NCBI GenBank assembly: GCA_024680795.1 | Contig: JAILBR010000010.1 | Location: forward strand, 1-44,494 | DNA from: Bacilli bacterium | GTDB lineage: Bacteria > Bacillota_I > Bacilli_A > RFN20 > CAG-826 | Direction of reading: 5' to 3' | Length of the DNA: 44,494 nt | Shown: in pieces, positions 41,381-44,494 of the stretch | Layout of the letters: the number at the start of each line of letters is the position of its first letter | Position numbering within the stretch: position 1 is the stretch's first letter | Position numbers and translations under genes: made by a program | Notes under the pieces: model-generated | Told to the model about the DNA's origin: nothing | The model's database searches: none | What the model saw: the letters and a program-made list of their open reading frames with translations, nothing else

Positions 41381-42751
41381 ATGTCAGAAAATCGTTATTT
41401 AATCGCTTATGGCGAACTAGTTGGAAGAAGCCATGGCACCAAAATTCCTTGTCAAGACAAGGCATTATGTTTACAAGAAAACGGCGTTAGTGTCGCCGTC
41501 CTTTCCGATGGATGTGGTAGTGCTCCTTTATCGCAATATGGCAGTGACTTAACTGTCAAAGCGGTGTCGAGATACTTAGTCGATCATTTTGATGAGATGG
41601 TCGCTAACGGATTTGAAGATAAGGGCCAAGCTAAAATTCCAACTAAGAAAGCCCTTGTCGAAGATATCATTAAAAAAGAATTAGAGTTTGTCAAAGAACA
41701 CCCAGAAATCTTTGAAGAACATCGTAAGAATAATATGGAAAAATATGAGAAAACCATTGAACATCATTCCGAAGAATCATATTGGTTATCTCTATTACAT
41801 GCCACATTAATCTTCTTTGCGGAAAAAGATGGCAAAGCCATTTTAGGCCAAATCGGTGATGGCTTCATGGGTGCCGTTATTGATGGCAAGATGAGACTCT
41901 TCTTAGAAGAAGATAAGATTCCAGGTGCAAAGAATGCGACATTCTATCCAGATAACATCTGGGAATTCGCTAATACCGCCGCTGAAGGTGATCAATGGTA
42001 TTTACACCGTTCTTATAAGATGGGTTTAGTCAATAGCAGCAAATTTAATGCGGTTATGCTTACTAGTGACGGAGTTGAATCATTCTTTATTAAAACTAAA
42101 TATGAAAAGAGATACGCGAAAGTCGATATTCTCTTTGATCGTTTAATTGAATGCCAGTCCTTCGAAGAAAGACAAGCTTTAATCAATGAATATTATCTTC
42201 CTAGACTTGTCGCTGGTTCACCAAGTTTTGATGACTGTTCAATCGCCATCTTGGTAGAACCAAGCTGTAAGATTACTGAATTTGTTCCAAAAGTCTATCC
42301 ACATGACGATGAAGATGAACAACCTTCTAAACATGTTGAAGAAGTAAAGAAGGAAGAGCAAGTTCAAAAGAAAGAAGAACTCAAGAAGGAAGATCCAACT
42401 AAACGTGAAGTGAAAGTGGAACAAGACGCTCCAGTTTCCTTAACTCAAGAAGAACTCAAATTTGTTGATGAAGTCAAGAGTGCTTATCAACTTGATTACA
42501 CCAAACTATTCGCTGCTTTAAAGAAAGAAGCTATCGCTAATGGAGATGCTCAATTTGTCCATGAATATTTCGAAGCATATCGCGATTTACTTCTCGCTTT
42601 AAAAGTTAATAAGAAATTCTCCCCAAGCTTTAGAGGTCCAGGAAATACTCCAGAAGGAAAAAGAAAGAAGAGAATCTATGCTGCGATTAGAAAGGTTGAC
42701 AAGTGTTCATTCCGTTATGAAGGCTTTGCCTTTGTCGCGATTGAAAAATAA
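41381..42751 (+). CDS. PP2C-type protein phosphatase
   Basis: A 456-residue metal-dependent Ser/Thr phosphatase of the PP2C type found with TerY proteins. Residues 1 to about 290 form the catalytic domain. Motifs are SHGTKIPCQDKALC, LSDGCGSAP (Asp43, Gly44), GQIGDGFMG, LTSDGVES and SFDDCSIAIL, which together give the acidic metal ligands. A charged Lys/Glu linker (about 300-355) leads to a C-terminal domain (about 360-456; TQEELKFVDEVKSAY, RKKRIYAAIRKVD) that I do not recognise. AAGGAG precedes the ATG. It sits between the VWA array and the kinase and probably removes phosphates added by that kinase. Confidence 0.9.
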   Translation: MSENRYLIAYGELVGRSHGTKIPCQDKALCLQENGVSVAVLSDGCGSAPLSQYGSDLTVKAVSRYLVDHFDEMVANGFEDKGQAKIPTKKALVEDIIKKELEFVKEHPEIFEEHRKNNMEKYEKTIEHHSEESYWLSLLHATLIFFAEKDGKAILGQIGDGFMGAVIDGKMRLFLEEDKIPGAKNATFYPDNIWEFANTAAEGDQWYLHRSYKMGLVNSSKFNAVMLTSDGVESFFIKTKYEKRYAKVDILFDRLIECQSFEERQALINEYYLPRLVAGSPSFDDCSIAILVEPSCKITEFVPKVYPHDDEDEQPSKHVEEVKKEEQVQKKEELKKEDPTKREVKVEQDAPVSLTQEELKFVDEVKSAYQLDYTKLFAALKKEAIANGDAQFVHEYFEAYRDLLLALKVNKKFSPSFRGPGNTPEGKRKKRIYAAIRKVDKCSFRYEGFAFVAIEK

Positions 42752-42779
42752 ATAATATAAAGAGGAAAGGAGGGCTAAT

Positions 42780-44494
42780 ATGAACGATATCAAACAAATA
42801 ACTAACGCCAAAAAGTATATTGAATCATTCGATAGATTCTTTATCTCTTTTAGCGCTGTTAAAAATGCATCATTAGCCGATTTCTTAGTCCAATATCTCT
42901 TAAGTTTGAATTTACCTCCTCGATCAATTATTTTCAATCGTCAAACTTATTCAAACTTAGAAAAGAGTGGACTCTTAGTCAAATTTACTCCATTAAAAGA
43001 TAAAGGTATTTTAGTGGATAAAGTCTTCGGTACTGACTATGCCAGTGCGGTCAAAGGACTTTATGAAAAGCAAAAGAGATATAAAATCTTACTTTTCACC
43101 TTAGACGAAGCAGAAGGCCGTGAATTCGAAAAACTTGATATGATTGATAACCGTATCAATGATATCGACGCAGTCGGATTTGATAATAACGGTAACTTCT
43201 TCCAATACTTATATAAACTTCCAAAAGAAGATGTCGTCTTTAAAGTTAAAGCTAATAAACCAGCCGAAGCTTTAAAAGTTGTCTTCTTTAAGACTGAAGT
43301 TAATGGTTCATTAACTCCACTTTATCCAAAAACTGATCCTCGTGTAGTAGCGAAAAAATCGGGCGATACTTTCTCCTACGCTATCGATAAAAACGAACTA
43401 TTCGAGAGTGATAAAGTCTTATTTATCTTAAAGATAAGTGGAAAAGAGTTGGTCAGTGATTATAACGATTTCTATTTCGGAGACAAGCAAGCTTGGTATT
43501 TAAATGTCAATCCAGACAGAATCTTTGCCCATAATAACAAGCAAGACTTTGACGAAGAGATAAAAACCGAAGTCACTCAAAAACCAGCGGATATCGATGT
43601 TGATACTTCTGTCCCTGATAGCGAGAAGTTTAACTACTATGGTGATATTAAAAATCCTAAACAAATCTCTTTACCAACTGATACCCCAATTAAATCAGTA
43701 ATTAATCTTACTGATTATCAAAAGATTGAAGGTACAAAGTTAAAGAGTGACCGTGGTGTCACTATTACCGTTGGCAAATATATTGCTAAAGGTGGAGAAG
43801 GATTTGTTTATTTCTCTAGCCAACCAGGAATGGTTATTAAACTATTTAACGATGGCTTAAGAACTCGCAATAAAAAAGAGAAAATTGAGTTCATGACCAA
43901 GAAGAGAATCACCCATCCATGTATCGCATGGCCACAAGATTCTCTCTATGATAGTGGTGGCAACTTTGTAGGTTATCAAATGATGGCAGTTAAAACCGCC
44001 AAAGGCATGGGAGACTTTGAAAAAATGTGTAAGAATCAAGTCTTCATGAATAGTGTCAAAAAGACCTCTTTAGCAGCAGCAGCAGCCTCAATCAGTAGCA
44101 CGATGGAATATCTCCATCAAAGAAACGTTGTTCTTGGCGATATCAAACTCGAAAACTTCGCGATCAAAGAAGATGATTATTTAAAAGGTGATTTCTCACA
44201 CATTATCTTTGTTGACTGTGATAGTTATCAGTTAGATAAATTCCCATGTACCGTTTTCTCAGAAGGATATGTTTCTCCTGAATCAAAAGTGGAGTTATTC
44301 TCAAAATTCTACCGTCCAATTCAATATGACCAATTCTCGTTATATGTCCTTCTATTCAAACTTTTCTTTAGAAGAGTATTACCATATACCCGTATTAGAA
44401 AAGAAAGTGAACCAGAAGAAACTAGAGATGAAGCCGCTAGAAGTGGTATCTTCCCATATTATTTATCAGATGATGGTAGTACGGAGAAGATTGC
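42780..44494 (+). CDS. Ser/Thr-kinase-like protein, 3' end outside the window
   Basis: The frame is open from ATG 42780 (AAAGGAGG upstream) to the window edge, at least 571 residues. Residues 1 to about 320 are an N-terminal region of unknown fold with helix-strand alternation (SIIFNRQTYSNLEKSGLLV; RYKILLFTLDEAEG). From about 325 it is a protein kinase: glycine-loop AKGGEGFVYF, ATP-site Lys354 in MVIKLF, catalytic loop LGDIKLENF (Asp454, Lys456, Asn459), VDCDSYQ in the DFG position (Asp479, Asp481) and GYVSPES in place of APE. The catalytic residues are kept, so activity is likely. HRD is changed to LGD. Kinases of this style accompany TerY and PP2C in Ter-type triads. It is the last visible gene of the cluster. 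Confidence 0.88.
   Translation, partial: MNDIKQITNAKKYIESFDRFFISFSAVKNASLADFLVQYLLSLNLPPRSIIFNRQTYSNLEKSGLLVKFTPLKDKGILVDKVFGTDYASAVKGLYEKQKRYKILLFTLDEAEGREFEKLDMIDNRINDIDAVGFDNNGNFFQYLYKLPKEDVVFKVKANKPAEALKVVFFKTEVNGSLTPLYPKTDPRVVAKKSGDTFSYAIDKNELFESDKVLFILKISGKELVSDYNDFYFGDKQAWYLNVNPDRIFAHNNKQDFDEEIKTEVTQKPADIDVDTSVPDSEKFNYYGDIKNPKQISLPTDTPIKSVINLTDYQKIEGTKLKSDRGVTITVGKYIAKGGEGFVYFSSQPGMVIKLFNDGLRTRNKKEKIEFMTKKRITHPCIAWPQDSLYDSGGNFVGYQMMAVKTAKGMGDFEKMCKNQVFMNSVKKTSLAAAAASISSTMEYLHQRNVVLGDIKLENFAIKEDDYLKGDFSHIIFVDCDSYQLDKFPCTVFSEGYVSPESKVELFSKFYRPIQYDQFSLYVLLFKLFFRRVLPYTRIRKESEPEETRDEAARSGIFPYYLSDDGSTEKI

Noticed and set aside
29345-44494. Calling the cluster a proven phage-defence or tellurite-resistance system
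   Set aside because: No Ter core gene, nuclease, recombinase or other defence marker is visible here; only the VWA/PP2C/kinase similarity supports a stress-response link.

Overview
The window reads as a chromosomal segment of a low-GC, AT-rich bacterium of the Bacillota (Bacilli / Mollicutes-like or Erysipelotrichales-like, probably an uncultured gut lineage). The reasons are strong Shine-Dalgarno sites, sigma-A type promoters, lipoproteins with Gram-positive style signal peptides, a lysine riboswitch with an intrinsic terminator, YolD next to a Y-family polymerase, and cytoplasmic BspA-like repeat proteins. TGA is used as a stop codon (for example at 10698-10700), so this is not the mycoplasma genetic code. 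The lineage is inferred from gene style only.

Layout. 1-532: a decayed RhuM/ORF6N-type gene. 552-800 (-): small unknown protein. 929-2575: secreted GH13 alpha-amylase lipoprotein. 2584-5517: promoter, lysine riboswitch, terminator, then a three-gene polar amino acid ABC importer (binding lipoprotein, permease, ATPase with an unusual insertion). 5520-6320 (-): SDR oxidoreductase. 6448-7704: unknown lipoprotein behind a promoter that predicts a leaderless mRNA. 7764-8780: BspA-like LRR protein without a signal peptide. 8884-10700: cysteine synthase and a PlsC-type acyltransferase. 10808-12711: Y-family polymerase plus YolD. 12759-14936: membrane GGDEF(degenerate)-EAL protein.

15142-24308 is one tight nine-gene operon that encodes every step from PEP plus erythrose-4-phosphate to chorismate, and on to phenylalanine and tyrosine: aminotransferase, pheA, aroB, aroC, an aroE-aroK fusion, aroQ, aroA, tyrA and aroF. 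No tryptophan branch gene is present. 24486-27534 is an amino-sugar operon: a phosphoglucosamine mutase with an N-terminal XRE DNA-binding domain, a left-handed beta-helix acyltransferase-like protein, and glucosamine-6-phosphate deaminase. 27601-29097 (-) is a lipoprotein with a Gly/Asn/Pro repeat linker.

29345 to the window end is the most interesting region. It is a single-direction cluster with a 2120-residue cytoplasmic LRR protein, an acidic Glu/Pro-rich protein, six consecutive TerY-like von Willebrand A (VWA) proteins, a PP2C-type phosphatase and a Ser/Thr-kinase-like protein cut by the window edge. VWA/PP2C/kinase triads are known from tellurite-resistance-associated (TerY-P) loci. 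This version has an expanded VWA array, a giant LRR partner, no other Ter gene in view, and a short Trp-centred acidic motif (GWLD-like) shared by the C-termini of five VWA proteins and the interior of the acidic protein. I interpret it as a phospho-signalling or scaffold system of unknown trigger. No RNA genes, insertion sequences or CRISPR arrays were seen, and there is no gene-free stretch longer than about 300 bases.
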